DNA of 64,000 bases from contig NZ_JBHTCT010000036.1 of the NCBI RefSeq assembly GCF_042665595.1, positions 119,172-183,171 of the forward strand. Direction: 5' to 3'. This document shows, piece after piece, positions 33,437 to 41,354 of the stretch; position 1 is the first letter of the stretch, and each line of letters starts with the position of its first letter. The notes beneath the pieces are model-generated. The model had not been told where the DNA came from, ran no database searches, and saw only the letters and a list, made by a program, of their open reading frames with translations. The DNA comes from Bhargavaea changchunensis (GTDB lineage Bacteria > Bacillota > Bacilli > Bacillales_A > Planococcaceae). A program made the translations under genes and the position numbers.

Positions 33437-33541
33437 GGAAACAGCGGGTGAGACAACGAGAGTCCAAGAAGCCGGCATGAAAGACCAGGCAGGCCAAGCG
33501 AAAGACCAAGCAGACCGCCTGAAAGACCAGGCAACTCCCAC
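33437..33541. repeat. 21-bp-period array, word GAAAGACCAAGCAGAC, in the queC leader
   Basis: Units at 33479, 33500 and 33521 are strong (GAAAGACCA(A/G)GCA); 33437 and 33458 are degenerate members in register. The frame through the array is open and in phase with queC, giving heptads such as QAKDQAD. The same word in the opposite orientation forms the array at 37635-37730. Confidence 0.88.
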
Positions 33542-33578
33542 CTCCCCGCTGTTTTCACTCAAAGGAGACTTATCAATC

Positions 33579-34280
33579 GTGAAACAAGAAAAAGCGGTCG
33601 TCGTGTTCAGCGGCGGCCAGGACAGCACGACCTGCCTGTTCTGGGCATTGGAAAACTTCGCAGAAGTGGAGGCCGCGACATTCGACTACGGACAGCGCCA
33701 CGCCCTCGAAATCGAATGCGCAAAAGACATCGCCGAAGAGCTCGGCGTGAAGCACCATATCCTCGACATGTCGCTGATCGGCCAGCTTGCGCCGAGCGCG
33801 CTGACGGATACCGGGATTGAAGTCGTTGACGGCGAGGACGGGGGGCTCCCGTCCACATTCGTACCCGGGCGGAACCTGCTTTTCTTCTCATTCGCAGGGA
33901 TCCTCGCCCGCCAGATCGGCGCGAAGCATATCGTCACAGGCGTCTCCGAGACTGACTTCAGCGGCTATCCCGACTGCCGCGATGCATTCGTGAAATCGCT
34001 GAACGTCACGCTCAACCTGGCAATGGACGGCCAGTTCGTCATCCACACGCCGCTTATGTGGCTCGACAAATCGCAGGTCTGGGAACTGTCGGACTCACTT
34101 GGGAAACTGGACTACGTCCGCACGAAGACGCTCACCTGCTACAACGGCATCCAGGCGGACGGCTGCGGTGAGTGCCCGGCATGCCGCCTGCGCAGGAAGG
34201 GCCTTGAAACCTTTTTGGAGAAGAAGAGCGGAACCGTCCTCCCCGCGGGCGGGTCGGCTGAGGAGGTATTGTTGCCATGA
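33579..34280 (+). CDS. queC: 7-cyano-7-deazaguanine synthase QueC
   Basis: A 233-residue QueC, which converts carboxy-deazaguanine to preQ0 with ATP and ammonia. PP-loop VVVFSGGQDSTTCLFWAL at the N-terminus, TFVPGRNLLF, DFSGYPDCRDAF and the zinc-binding C-terminal CYNGIQADGCGECPACRLRRKG are all present. The start is GTG 33579 with AAAGGAG 11 bases upstream; ATG 33477, inside the repeat array, has no ribosome binding site. Its TGA overlaps the ATG of the transporter gene. Confidence 0.95.
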   Translation: MKQEKAVVVFSGGQDSTTCLFWALENFAEVEAATFDYGQRHALEIECAKDIAEELGVKHHILDMSLIGQLAPSALTDTGIEVVDGEDGGLPSTFVPGRNLLFFSFAGILARQIGAKHIVTGVSETDFSGYPDCRDAFVKSLNVTLNLAMDGQFVIHTPLMWLDKSQVWELSDSLGKLDYVRTKTLTCYNGIQADGCGECPACRLRRKGLETFLEKKSGTVLPAGGSAEEVLLP

Positions 34281-34813
34281 GAATCTTCCTTTACCTCATC
34301 TCCATCGTCATCGCCAATGTCGCGACCGCCGCGCTGATGCCGCTTGAATTCGGCATCTTCATCATCCCGGTTGGTACCCTGTTTGCCGGGGCGACGTTCA
34401 TCTTCCGTGACCTCGTCCAGAACAAGTACGGCCGCAAGAAGACATACATGTTTATTGTCATCGCGCTCGTCCTGTCCGCGACGGTCTCCTTTATCCTCGG
34501 GGACACGCTCGCGATCGTTGCCGCTTCCGCGCTCGCGTTCATCATCGCCGAATCGGCGGATACGGAAATCTATTCCCGCCTGAAGGTATCGTTCGTCTGG
34601 CGCGTGTTCTACAGCGGCATCGTCGGCGGCATCCTGGACTCGGCCGTCTTCGTCATCGTCGGCATGAGCCCGATCGGCGCCGGATTCATCCCGTGGGAAG
34701 CCGTCCCGGTCGCCATCCTCAGCCAGGTCATCGCCAAATCCGCCGTCCAGACCGTCGGCGCACTGATCCTCGGCCAGATGCGCGGATTCCGTGCAGTGCC
34801 GGTTCAGTCTTGA
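34277..34813 (+). CDS. VUT/YhhQ-family queuosine-precursor transporter
   Basis: A 178-residue membrane protein with about six helices of the VUT (DUF165/YhhQ) family: FIIPVGTLFAGATFIFRDLVQNKYGRKK and FIIAESADTEIYSRLKVSFVWRVFYSG are diagnostic. YhhQ imports preQ0/preQ1. Overlap with queC and the shared preQ1 riboswitch support import of a queuosine precursor. Confidence 0.92.
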   Translation: MRIFLYLISIVIANVATAALMPLEFGIFIIPVGTLFAGATFIFRDLVQNKYGRKKTYMFIVIALVLSATVSFILGDTLAIVAASALAFIIAESADTEIYSRLKVSFVWRVFYSGIVGGILDSAVFVIVGMSPIGAGFIPWEAVPVAILSQVIAKSAVQTVGALILGQMRGFRAVPVQS

Positions 34814-34821
34814 AGATCTTA

Positions 34822-34860
34822 AAGAAGCATGCCGCCCTGACCGGGCTGCATGCTTCTTTT
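34822..34860. terminator. Bidirectional terminator
   Basis: AAGAAGCATGC and GCATGCTTCTT arms with inner CCGCCC/GGGC, followed by TT, between the transporter and fosB. Confidence 0.88.
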
Positions 34861-35282
34861 CACTCATAAAACGTCATATGGGGCTTTTCCTGCCGATAAT
34901 AATCCAGCCGGTCTGCAAGCGTCCCGGTATGGAACTCGAACTTGTGGCCGTCCGGGTCCGTGAAGTAGACGGACTTCCGGTCCCTCTCGTCCCTTTCGCG
35001 GCCTGGCAGGATGTTCACTTCAAGCTCCCTGAGCCTGGCAACATGGCCGTCGAAATCATCTTCGTCGATCGTGAAGGCAATATGCGTGTAGGATTCTCGG
35101 ATTTCATTCCGCGGAATGTCCGGCTCCTCATTGAGCGCCAGCCACATCCCGTTCAGGTCAAAGTAGGCAATGGTCCTTCCCTTGACTAGCAGCTTCGCTT
35201 TGAACACATCTTGGTAAAATCGGATTGACCGCTCCAGATCGGACACTGAAAACAAGAAGTGATTGATCCCCTTTATCGTCAT
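34860..35282 (-). CDS. fosB: Metallothiol transferase FosB
   Basis: A 140-residue VOC-superfamily enzyme matching FosB over its whole length: IKGINHFLFSVSDLERSIRFYQ (His ligand), YTHIAFTIDEDDF (second His), and KSVYFTDPDGHKFEFHTGTL (Glu ligand). It adds bacillithiol or cysteine to fosfomycin with Mg2+. In Bacillales fosB is often chromosomal. It stands alone after a terminator. Confidence 0.95.
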   Translation of the reverse strand: MTIKGINHFLFSVSDLERSIRFYQDVFKAKLLVKGRTIAYFDLNGMWLALNEEPDIPRNEIRESYTHIAFTIDEDDFDGHVARLRELEVNILPGRERDERDRKSVYFTDPDGHKFEFHTGTLADRLDYYRQEKPHMTFYE

Positions 35283-35364
35283 CTTCGTCCCCCCTTCTTG
35301 GCTCCATTATGAAAGTGTAAGCTCGCGAAAATCTCCTGCGGACAAATCCCTGCTGCCTTGTTGA

Positions 35365-35427
35365 TTTTCGCGGTACTTTATTGATCTTTCGCCACCCTGT
35401 ACAACACTTTAGCATGCGCGCGGAAAA
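35365..35427. repeat. Weak 21-bp-period array, word CTTTCGC (3 units)
   Basis: TTTTCGC, CTTTCGC and CTTTAGC begin at 35365, 35386 and 35407, 21 bases apart; the other positions are poorly conserved. It may be a decayed member of the 21-bp class. Its right end overlaps a hairpin (AGCATGC/GCATGCT, 35411-35436) near the recombinase stop. Confidence 0.4.
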
Positions 35428-35442
35428 CAGGGTGCATGCTTT

Positions 35443-35997
35443 TTACTCGTCCCCGTCCTTCTCCAATGCCAAGTACCGGTACAGCGTCGTTTTCGAGATG
35501 TTCGTTTTCTCACGGATCTCCGCCAACGTGTACAGGTTGGAGCGGTACATGCGGAGTGCTTCGCGGACGTTTTTGTCTTTTTTCCGCGGGCGTCCGGTGG
35601 AGACGCCTTTTTCCCTGGCCCGGTCGATTCCTGTCTTGGTCGCGAGGCTTACCGTTTCAGACTGGAACTCCGTGAACATGCGCACCATCTGCTCGAGATT
35701 CAGCGAGAGGGGCTGTTCGGAGTCGATTTCCTCGCGGTGGAACCGGATGACGGCTTTTTTCTCGGATACCTGTTCGAGGACCGCCATGAGATGCGCCGGC
35801 GAGTGGGCGAGCGCGGCAAGCGAGTGGACATAGATCACATCGCCTGCTTCGAGCCGTTCCAATAGTGCATCCAGCGCCTCATTGATCTGGTACTCTTCTT
35901 CCCTCACCCATTCGTCGATCGGATGGGTGCCGAGTGTCTCCTTTTGCGCCGCCATGTCGCGGTCGGATGGCAGGCAGCGGATATATGCGTAGTTCAT
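35443..35997 (-). CDS. Serine recombinase homologue lacking catalytic residues
   Basis: A 184-residue resolvase/invertase-family protein with an N-terminal resolvase fold and a C-terminal Hin-like HTH (GRPRKKDKNVREALRMYRSNLYTLAEIREKTNISKTTLYRYL). The first strand reads YIRCLPSDRD where active enzymes have YxRVSTxxQ, so the nucleophilic Ser is Leu. The helix normally LDRLGRS reads LAALAHS, losing both catalytic Arg and the Asp. It should not cut DNA, but may still bind it and act as a regulator. It diverges from the SulP gene. Confidence 0.83.
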   Translation of the reverse strand: MNYAYIRCLPSDRDMAAQKETLGTHPIDEWVREEEYQINEALDALLERLEAGDVIYVHSLAALAHSPAHLMAVLEQVSEKKAVIRFHREEIDSEQPLSLNLEQMVRMFTEFQSETVSLATKTGIDRAREKGVSTGRPRKKDKNVREALRMYRSNLYTLAEIREKTNISKTTLYRYLALEKDGDE

Positions 35998-36120
35998 TAC
36001 AGACTTCCTTTCCGGAAAAGCTTCGTCCCCATTATAACTGGGAAAGGTCCAAAAGGGTTCCCTTTTGGAACAATCGGTGTTAGAATATGTCAGTCAGATT
36101 ACAATAATGAGGTGTACCCA

Positions 36121-37590
36121 TTGATAGATACTCTAAAGAAAGAATGGTTCGGCAACGTCCGGGCGGATATCCTGGCGGGGACCGTTGTCGCACTCGCCCT
36201 GATTCCCGAGGCAATCGCCTTTTCCATCATAGCAGGCGTGGACCCGATGGTCGGCTTATATGCCTCCTTCTGCATCGCGGTCATCATCGCCTTCGTCGGC
36301 GGCCGTCCGGGCATGATCTCAGCGGCGACCGGCGCGATGGCGCTTCTCATGGTGCCGCTTGTCCGCGAGCACGGGCTGGATTATCTTCTTGCAGCGACGA
36401 TCCTCACCGGGGTCATCCAGATCCTCTTCGGCGTGCTGAAGATCGCGAAACTGATGAAATTCATTCCCCGTGCCGTCATGATCGGCTTCGTCAACTCGCT
36501 GGCAATCCTAATTTTCATGGCACAGGTGCCGCATTTCCTCGGCATCAATAACATGACGTATGTATTCGTAGCGATTACACTAGCGATCGTCTATATCGTC
36601 CCGCGGTTTTTCCGAGCGATCCCCGCTCCGCTGATCGCGATCGTCATCCTGACGGCGGTGGCGATTTTCTCCGGATTCGAACTTCGTACGGTCGGCGATC
36701 TCGGCACGATTTCACAGACGCTCCCGGCATTCCTGATCCCGAATGTTCCATTCAGCCTGGAAACACTTGCGATCATCTTCCCGTACTCGCTCGCACTCGC
36801 GATCGTCGGGCTGCTTGAATCGCTCCTGACTTCCCAGATCGTCGACGACATGACCGACACGGGAAGCAATAAAAACAAAGAAGCGCGCGGCCAGGGCATT
36901 GCGAACGTCATCAACGGTTTCTTCGGCGGCATGGCGGGTTGCGCGATGATCGGCCAGTCAGTCATCAACGTGAAAAGCGGCGGCCGCGGACGTCTCTCCA
37001 CGCTGACGGCGGGCCTCCTGCTCATGTTCCTGATCATCGTCCTCGGCGACCTCGTCGTGCAGATTCCGATGCCGGTCCTCGTCGGCATCATGATCACGGT
37101 GTCGATCGGCACGTTCGACTGGGGCTCGTTCACTTATCTCAGGAAAGCCCCTAAATCGGATGCAGCAGTCATGGTCGTCACGATGGGAATCGTCGTCGCG
37201 ACGCACGACCTGTCCAAAGGCGTTATAGCCGGAGTCATCCTGAGCGCGATCTTCTTCGTCGTCAAGATCTCCAAGATCAAGGTCGAGAAAAAGCTGACGG
37301 ACGCCGGTATCCTTTACAGCGTCCAAGGTCAGCTGTTCTTCGCCTCGGTCGAGGATTTCCTCGCCAGCATCGACCTGACCGAAAAAGACAAGGACATCCG
37401 CATCGACTTCACCGACTCCCATGTCTGGGATGACTCGGCGGTCGGCGCCATCGACAAGGCGGTCCTGAAGCTCAGGGAAAACGGCAACGACGTCACCGTC
37501 CAGGGCCTGAACGCCTCCAGCCGGCGGATCATCGACAGGCAGGCTGTCTACCCGAACGAAACGGCAATTGCGGCCACAACTGAATCATGA
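36121..37590 (+). CDS. SulP-family inorganic anion transporter
   Basis: A 489-residue SLC26/SulP transporter: NVRADILAGTVVALALIPEAIAFSIIAGVDPMVGLYASF is the signature, with about 12 membrane helices, then a C-terminal STAS domain (RIDFTDSHVWDDSAVGAIDKAVLKLRENG). It carries sulfate, bicarbonate or another anion. The start is TTG 36121 after GAGGTG; the frame is open further upstream, but that part is antisense to the recombinase gene and its promoter. Confidence 0.92.
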   Translation: MIDTLKKEWFGNVRADILAGTVVALALIPEAIAFSIIAGVDPMVGLYASFCIAVIIAFVGGRPGMISAATGAMALLMVPLVREHGLDYLLAATILTGVIQILFGVLKIAKLMKFIPRAVMIGFVNSLAILIFMAQVPHFLGINNMTYVFVAITLAIVYIVPRFFRAIPAPLIAIVILTAVAIFSGFELRTVGDLGTISQTLPAFLIPNVPFSLETLAIIFPYSLALAIVGLLESLLTSQIVDDMTDTGSNKNKEARGQGIANVINGFFGGMAGCAMIGQSVINVKSGGRGRLSTLTAGLLLMFLIIVLGDLVVQIPMPVLVGIMITVSIGTFDWGSFTYLRKAPKSDAAVMVVTMGIVVATHDLSKGVIAGVILSAIFFVVKISKIKVEKKLTDAGILYSVQGQLFFASVEDFLASIDLTEKDKDIRIDFTDSHVWDDSAVGAIDKAVLKLRENGNDVTVQGLNASSRRIIDRQAVYPNETAIAATTES

Positions 37591-37599
37591 CCATCCCCC

Positions 37600-37632
37600 A
37601 AGACGGCTCCGGAACCCATCCGGAGCCGTCTT
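37600..37632 (+). terminator. Terminator of the SulP gene
   Basis: AAGACGGCTCCGGA and TCCGGAGCCGTCTT arms, directly after the SulP stop and running into the 21-bp array. Confidence 0.85.
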
Positions 37633-37634
37633 CT

Positions 37635-37730
37635 TGGTCTTTCGTTGTCTCCGCCTGGTCTCTTATCGCTTCTGCTTGGTCTTTCGTGACGCTCTCCTGG
37701 ACATTCGTTGTCGCTTCCTGGACTTCCGCC
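37635..37730. repeat. 21-bp-period array, word TGGTCTTTCGTTGTC (5 units)
   Basis: Units start at 37635, 37656, 37677, 37698 and 37719. Read on the minus strand the word is GAAAGACCA, the same as in the queC leader array 4.2 kb away; the minus frame gives heptads of the form VTKDQAE. Confidence 0.9.
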
Positions 37731-37744
37731 ATTGATATATTTTT

Positions 37745-37766
37745 TATACTTGATATACTAAGTATA
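37745..37766. promoter_or_regulatory. Operator palindrome upstream of the HxlR gene
   Basis: A perfect inverted repeat, TATACTT - 8 bases - AAGTATA, with inner GATATAC. HxlR-type repressors bind such dyads and autoregulate; that this one is the binding site is inference from position. Confidence 0.6.
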
Positions 37767-37799
37767 CAACATCGCAAACACACAAAAGGAGGAATGCCC

Positions 37800-38114
37800 T
37801 TGCAGACCTGTCCCTACATGGAGGCGGCCTTTCAGATTCTCGGCAAGAAGTGGAACGGCCAGCTGGTCCACTACCTGTGGTCGCGTGAAAACCATGCCGC
37901 CCATTTCTCTGAAATGAAGCAGGACCTCACAGGCATGACGCCCCGCGCGCTGTCGCTCAAGCTCACCGAACTGGCAGAGGCCGGCCTCATCGAGAAGACT
38001 GTCCATCACGAGCCATCGGTCAGCATCCGCTACCGACTGACCGACAAAGGCGCGGCACTCGCGGAAAGCCTGAAGCCCATCCAGGAATGGGCCCAGCAGC
38101 ATCTCGACGTCTAA
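37800..38114 (+). CDS. HxlR-family regulator
   Basis: A 104-residue MarR-like winged HTH of the HxlR family: CPYMEAAFQILGKKWNGQLVHYL, FSEMKQDLTGMTPRALSLKLTELAEAGLI and YRLTDKGAAL. The conserved N-terminal Cys is present, as in redox- or aldehyde-sensing members. TTG 37800 has AAGGAGG at 7 bases; ATG 37794 is too close to it. The DsbA-like gene follows 23 bases later, so both are likely one regulon responding to thiol or electrophile stress. Confidence 0.9.
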   Translation: MQTCPYMEAAFQILGKKWNGQLVHYLWSRENHAAHFSEMKQDLTGMTPRALSLKLTELAEAGLIEKTVHHEPSVSIRYRLTDKGAALAESLKPIQEWAQQHLDV

Positions 38115-38137
38115 CTCAGCCCAACAAAGGAGGAAGA

Positions 38138-39067
38138 ATGATGAACAAAGACAATCTGATCTGCGATATGGAAACCGGCGTATGCGGCGTGCCGGGAGAG
38201 GAAAACACGACCGGCTTCCAGATGCTCGACTTCAGCAAACCGAAGGAAAAAGTCGACCTTTACTATGTGACCGACCCGATCTGCTCGCACTGCTGGGCGC
38301 TTGAGCCGCAGTTCCGCGCGTTCACGGAGCGGTACCGCGACTATCTGAACGTCCACACGGTCATGGGCGGCCTGCTCGAGAAGTGGGACGGTTTCGCCGA
38401 CCGAGCCAACGGCATTTCCGGGCCGCAGGACGTCGCGTCCCACTGGCGGGAAGTCGGCGAGCATAGCCGGATGCCGATCGACGGCTCGCTCTGGCACACA
38501 GATCCTGTCACATCGTCATTCATCCCGTCCCGCGTGTTCAAGGTCGTTCAAAAACACGACCCGTCTCTTGCACCCGTCTTCCTCCGCCGTGCCCGCGAGG
38601 AACTGTTCGCCTTTAACCGCAACATTTCCGACGCCGGCGTCCTGAAGAAAATCGTCGACGGAATCGGACTTGACGGAGACGCCATCGTTAAGGAATCCGA
38701 AACACCGGAAGCGCAGCAGCTGCTCGAAGAAGATTTCCAGACAGCCGCAAGCCTCGGTGCCCGCGGCTTCCCGACGATCGTTCTAGTCAACAAAAACCAG
38801 CAGGGCGTCAAAATCGTCGGCGCCCGCCCGCTCGAGGCGTACGAAGAAGCCCTGAAACAAGTCCTCACCGAAGGCGAGCCGAAAGCAGCGGACACGCCGA
38901 ACCTCCAGACCGTCCTGGGGAAAGAAAAGCGGCTCTTCTCCAAAGAAATCGAAGTGCTCTACAATATCTCTCAGGAAGAAGTGGAAAGCTTCGTCACCCG
39001 CGAGCTTCCGGATGGCTCGTTTGAAACGGAAGACGTGCTTGGCGAAACGGTTTTTTCCCTAAGATAA
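38138..39067 (+). CDS. DsbA-family thioredoxin-fold protein (SpxH/FrnE-like)
   Basis: A 309-residue cytoplasmic DsbA-like protein. It starts with a short Cys-containing segment (ICDMETGVCGVPGEE), then the active-site region YYVTDPICSHCWALEPQFRAF (CSHC), an all-helical insertion, and the cis-Pro loop ARGFPTIVLVNK. Similar proteins are the ClpXP adaptor SpxH/YjbH or FrnE-like isomerases; which one applies here is open. ATG 38138 or 38141 follows AAAGGAGGAA. It is co-transcribed with the HxlR gene. Confidence 0.88.
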   Translation: MMNKDNLICDMETGVCGVPGEENTTGFQMLDFSKPKEKVDLYYVTDPICSHCWALEPQFRAFTERYRDYLNVHTVMGGLLEKWDGFADRANGISGPQDVASHWREVGEHSRMPIDGSLWHTDPVTSSFIPSRVFKVVQKHDPSLAPVFLRRAREELFAFNRNISDAGVLKKIVDGIGLDGDAIVKESETPEAQQLLEEDFQTAASLGARGFPTIVLVNKNQQGVKIVGARPLEAYEEALKQVLTEGEPKAADTPNLQTVLGKEKRLFSKEIEVLYNISQEEVESFVTRELPDGSFETEDVLGETVFSLR

Positions 39068-39071
39068 AATG

Positions 39072-39106
39072 AAAGCAGCTGGCAATGAATCGACGCCTGC
39101 TGCTTT
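39072..39106. terminator. Bidirectional terminator
   Basis: AAAGCAGC and GCTGCTTT arms with inner GGC/GCC between the converging DsbA-like and TlpA-like genes. Confidence 0.8.
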
Positions 39107-39107
39107 T

Positions 39108-39698
39108 TCACTTTATCTTATCGGCAAGCAATTGCTCATTTAGCGGGAGCACGATACGTTCGATGATCACACCATCTTCATCCAATAAGTAGGTCGTCGG
39201 AAAAAACATTACTTCAAATTGATCTGTAATTGTTCCTTCCATATCCATCAAGATCGGGAAAGTCAAACCGAGTTCCGCAGCGAAAGGTTCCACTGCCTGT
39301 CCGCTACTTTGTTCGGTCGTTGTCGCATTGACGGCGATAATTTCAAACCGATCATTCGTTTTTTCTTCATAGTACGATTGCATCTCGGGCATTTCTTCCC
39401 TGCATGGAGGACACCAGGTCGCCCAGAAATTAAGAATGACTTTTTTGCCGCGGAAGTCCGACAAGCTGACAGTCTCTCCGGCCAGATTCTCCAATTGAAA
39501 ATCAGGGGCCTTTTCCCCATTTCTGAGACCCGTTTCATTCACTTCTCGCGGGATCTCTCCCTCGGTTAAGTTTCCATCCTCATATTCAGAGACATCGATT
39601 GCCTGATTAGTCGGGAAGTTCATCCGAATCATCGTAAACACCAAATATCCAATGAACATGATGGCAATAAACGTTCCCGCTATCCTTAATGCCTTCAT
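39108..39698 (-). CDS. Membrane-anchored TlpA/ResA-like thioredoxin
   Basis: A 196-residue protein with an N-terminal membrane anchor (IAGTFIAIMFIGYLVFTMI) and an extracytoplasmic TlpA-type domain: APDFQLENLAGETVSLSDFRGKKVILNFWATWCPPCREEMPEM (CPPC redox pair) and the cis-Pro loop FFPTTYLLDEDG. It reduces disulfides outside the membrane, as ResA does in cytochrome c maturation; the partner is not visible. Somewhat AT-richer than its neighbours. Confidence 0.9.
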   Translation of the reverse strand: MKALRIAGTFIAIMFIGYLVFTMIRMNFPTNQAIDVSEYEDGNLTEGEIPREVNETGLRNGEKAPDFQLENLAGETVSLSDFRGKKVILNFWATWCPPCREEMPEMQSYYEEKTNDRFEIIAVNATTTEQSSGQAVEPFAAELGLTFPILMDMEGTITDQFEVMFFPTTYLLDEDGVIIERIVLPLNEQLLADKIK

Positions 39699-39815
39699 GA
39701 TTCTCCCCCTAAAATTACCCTTAACTTACTGTATCACAGATGAACTGGAAAATATCTCATCGAATCGTTCCTCTCCAAGCGGTTATTCTAACTGCACAAA
39801 GGAGGCGAGACAATC

Positions 39816-40025
39816 ATGGCAAACAACAACAACAACAATTCCAACAAGCTGCTTGTACCGGGCGTACGCCAGGCACTCGACCAGATGAAGGAAGAGATTG
39901 CACGTGAATTCGGCGTACAACTGGGTGAAAACTCGACAGCGCGTGCCAACGGTTCCGTCGGCGGAGAAATCACAAAGCGCCTGATCGCCCAAGCCCAGCA
40001 GCAAATGAAAAACGGCGGCCAGTAA
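39816..40025 (+). CDS. Alpha/beta-type small acid-soluble spore protein
   Basis: A 69-residue SASP: LLVPGVRQALDQMKEEIAREFGVQLGENSTARANGSVGGEITKRLIAQAQQQM. It contains the GPR protease cleavage region KEEIAREFGV and the second conserved block SVGGEITKRLI. These proteins coat and protect DNA in spores and supply amino acids on germination. It shows that the host forms endospores. ATG follows AAAGGAGG. Confidence 0.97.
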   Translation: MANNNNNNSNKLLVPGVRQALDQMKEEIAREFGVQLGENSTARANGSVGGEITKRLIAQAQQQMKNGGQ

Positions 40026-40070
40026 TCCGCCTGAACTCAGTATGTCCGTATCCCAATCCGCCATGCGAAA

Positions 40071-40111
40071 GAACCGCCGGAGGGCCTTCAACCCTTCCGG
40101 CGGTTCTGTTT
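40071..40111. terminator. Bidirectional terminator
   Basis: GAACCGCCGGA and TCCGGCGGTTC arms followed by TGTTTTT, between the SASP gene and the converging germination operon. Confidence 0.88.
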
Positions 40112-40112
40112 T

Positions 40113-41354
40113 TCATTTGTCTTCCTCAAACTTTTTGAAGGCGGGCGGGCTGAGCTGTTCGCCGAAGCTGGTGACCGAGACCTCGTAGTGCAAATCGACA
40201 TCGGCCTCTTTGAACTTCTCTCCCCACTCAAAATTTTCAAACCCGCTCACGGTCCAGAAGTTTCTCCTGGCCGTGGCGTACCAGACGAACGGTTCCCCGG
40301 TGTAGTTTTCCTGCAGCTTTTTGATCAGCGAATCGGACGCCTCTTCCATCTTCTCTTTAACCATTTCCCTCAGGGCATCCCGCCTTTTTTGGCTGGCGGT
40401 GAAGTCTTCAAGGGCGATGTTGGAGTTGACTTTGACTTGAAGCGGAACCTTCACGTCAATTTTGACCGGGGACCGGTCCGTGTCCACCTCGATTTCGGTG
40501 TGTGAGCTTTGGTTCAGGACGAGGGAGATCTGATAGTTCTCATTTAATGGATCGGGAAATTCAGCCGTCATGGTCTCGATCAGGTTCTTTCTCCTGAGCA
40601 GTTGGGAGATTCTTGTTTCCTCTCCGTTTAACATTCCGACCATCTTGCCCTCCTGCATGACGGCCGAGCCGATCATTTGCACGGGATCTCCCGAATCTTG
40701 CGGCACTTCGCCTGCCGAGTAGTCATCGTCATGCCGGATTCCGATCGGATCTCTTTCCGCGGTGGCATAAGCCGCCAGAAACAGTTCCCCCTCGGTCCGC
40801 TGGAAAAAGGCATTCAAATTGGAAACCGGGGAGAATCCCGTCTTTCTCCAATTGTCCTCCATGAACTGGTAGTACTTGTGCGGACGCGTTTCCATCGTCG
40901 GCTTGTTGGCATGGATGAACGCTTGCGCCCGTTCTTTCGAGACGATCATGATCGTTTCGCGCCTCATTTCCGGATCAATGATCGCAGAGCCGATGATGTG
41001 CTTGAACAGGTCGTCTCTGGCGAGTTCCTCCCCGACGATGATCGTCTGGAGATGGGAGAACGTGATCTCCCTGGAAAGGGAGGATTGCGCCAGTTCCTTG
41101 GCGGACAGCAGATCCACCGAGGTGATGGTGACAATGTCCGAAGGCGGTTCCTTCTGCGCTTCCGCTGATTGTGTCGTATTGACCTGGGGGTTGGAGATCT
41201 GGAAGGTGACCTTCACCTGATGGTCCTGTTCCGCTTTGTCCAGTCCGATGACCGAGACAAAAGCCGACGTCTCCAATTCCCGGCGCTCCCCGCACCCTGA
41301 CACAAGCAGCAGGATCACCAAAACCATTCCAAGCTTCCATCCGTTCCATCTCAT
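40113..41354 (-). CDS. Ger(x)C-family germinant receptor lipoprotein
   Basis: A 413-residue spore germination protein C subunit. Lipobox LLLVSGC near the N-terminus, then the N-terminal domain (ETSAFVSVIGLDKAEQDHQVKVTFQI) and the spore_III_F-like C-terminal domain (EDFTASQKRRDALREMVKEKMEEASDSLIKKLQENY; FEWGEKFKEADVDLHYEVSVTSFG). The lipoprotein sits on the outer face of the inner spore membrane and is needed for receptor function. Start ATG 41354 overlaps the stop of the B subunit. Confidence 0.95.
   Translation of the reverse strand: MRWNGWKLGMVLVILLLVSGCGERRELETSAFVSVIGLDKAEQDHQVKVTFQISNPQVNTTQSAEAQKEPPSDIVTITSVDLLSAKELAQSSLSREITFSHLQTIIVGEELARDDLFKHIIGSAIIDPEMRRETIMIVSKERAQAFIHANKPTMETRPHKYYQFMEDNWRKTGFSPVSNLNAFFQRTEGELFLAAYATAERDPIGIRHDDDYSAGEVPQDSGDPVQMIGSAVMQEGKMVGMLNGEETRISQLLRRKNLIETMTAEFPDPLNENYQISLVLNQSSHTEIEVDTDRSPVKIDVKVPLQVKVNSNIALEDFTASQKRRDALREMVKEKMEEASDSLIKKLQENYTGEPFVWYATARRNFWTVSGFENFEWGEKFKEADVDLHYEVSVTSFGEQLSPPAFKKFEEDK

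Noticed and set aside
33477..33578. N-terminal extension of QueC from ATG 33477
   Set aside because: No ribosome binding site, lies in the repeat array, and GTG 33579 gives the normal family start; kept only as a question in the findings.
35923..36120. 66-residue N-terminal extension of the SulP transporter
   Set aside because: It would overlap the divergent recombinase gene, lacks a ribosome binding site and is not part of the family.
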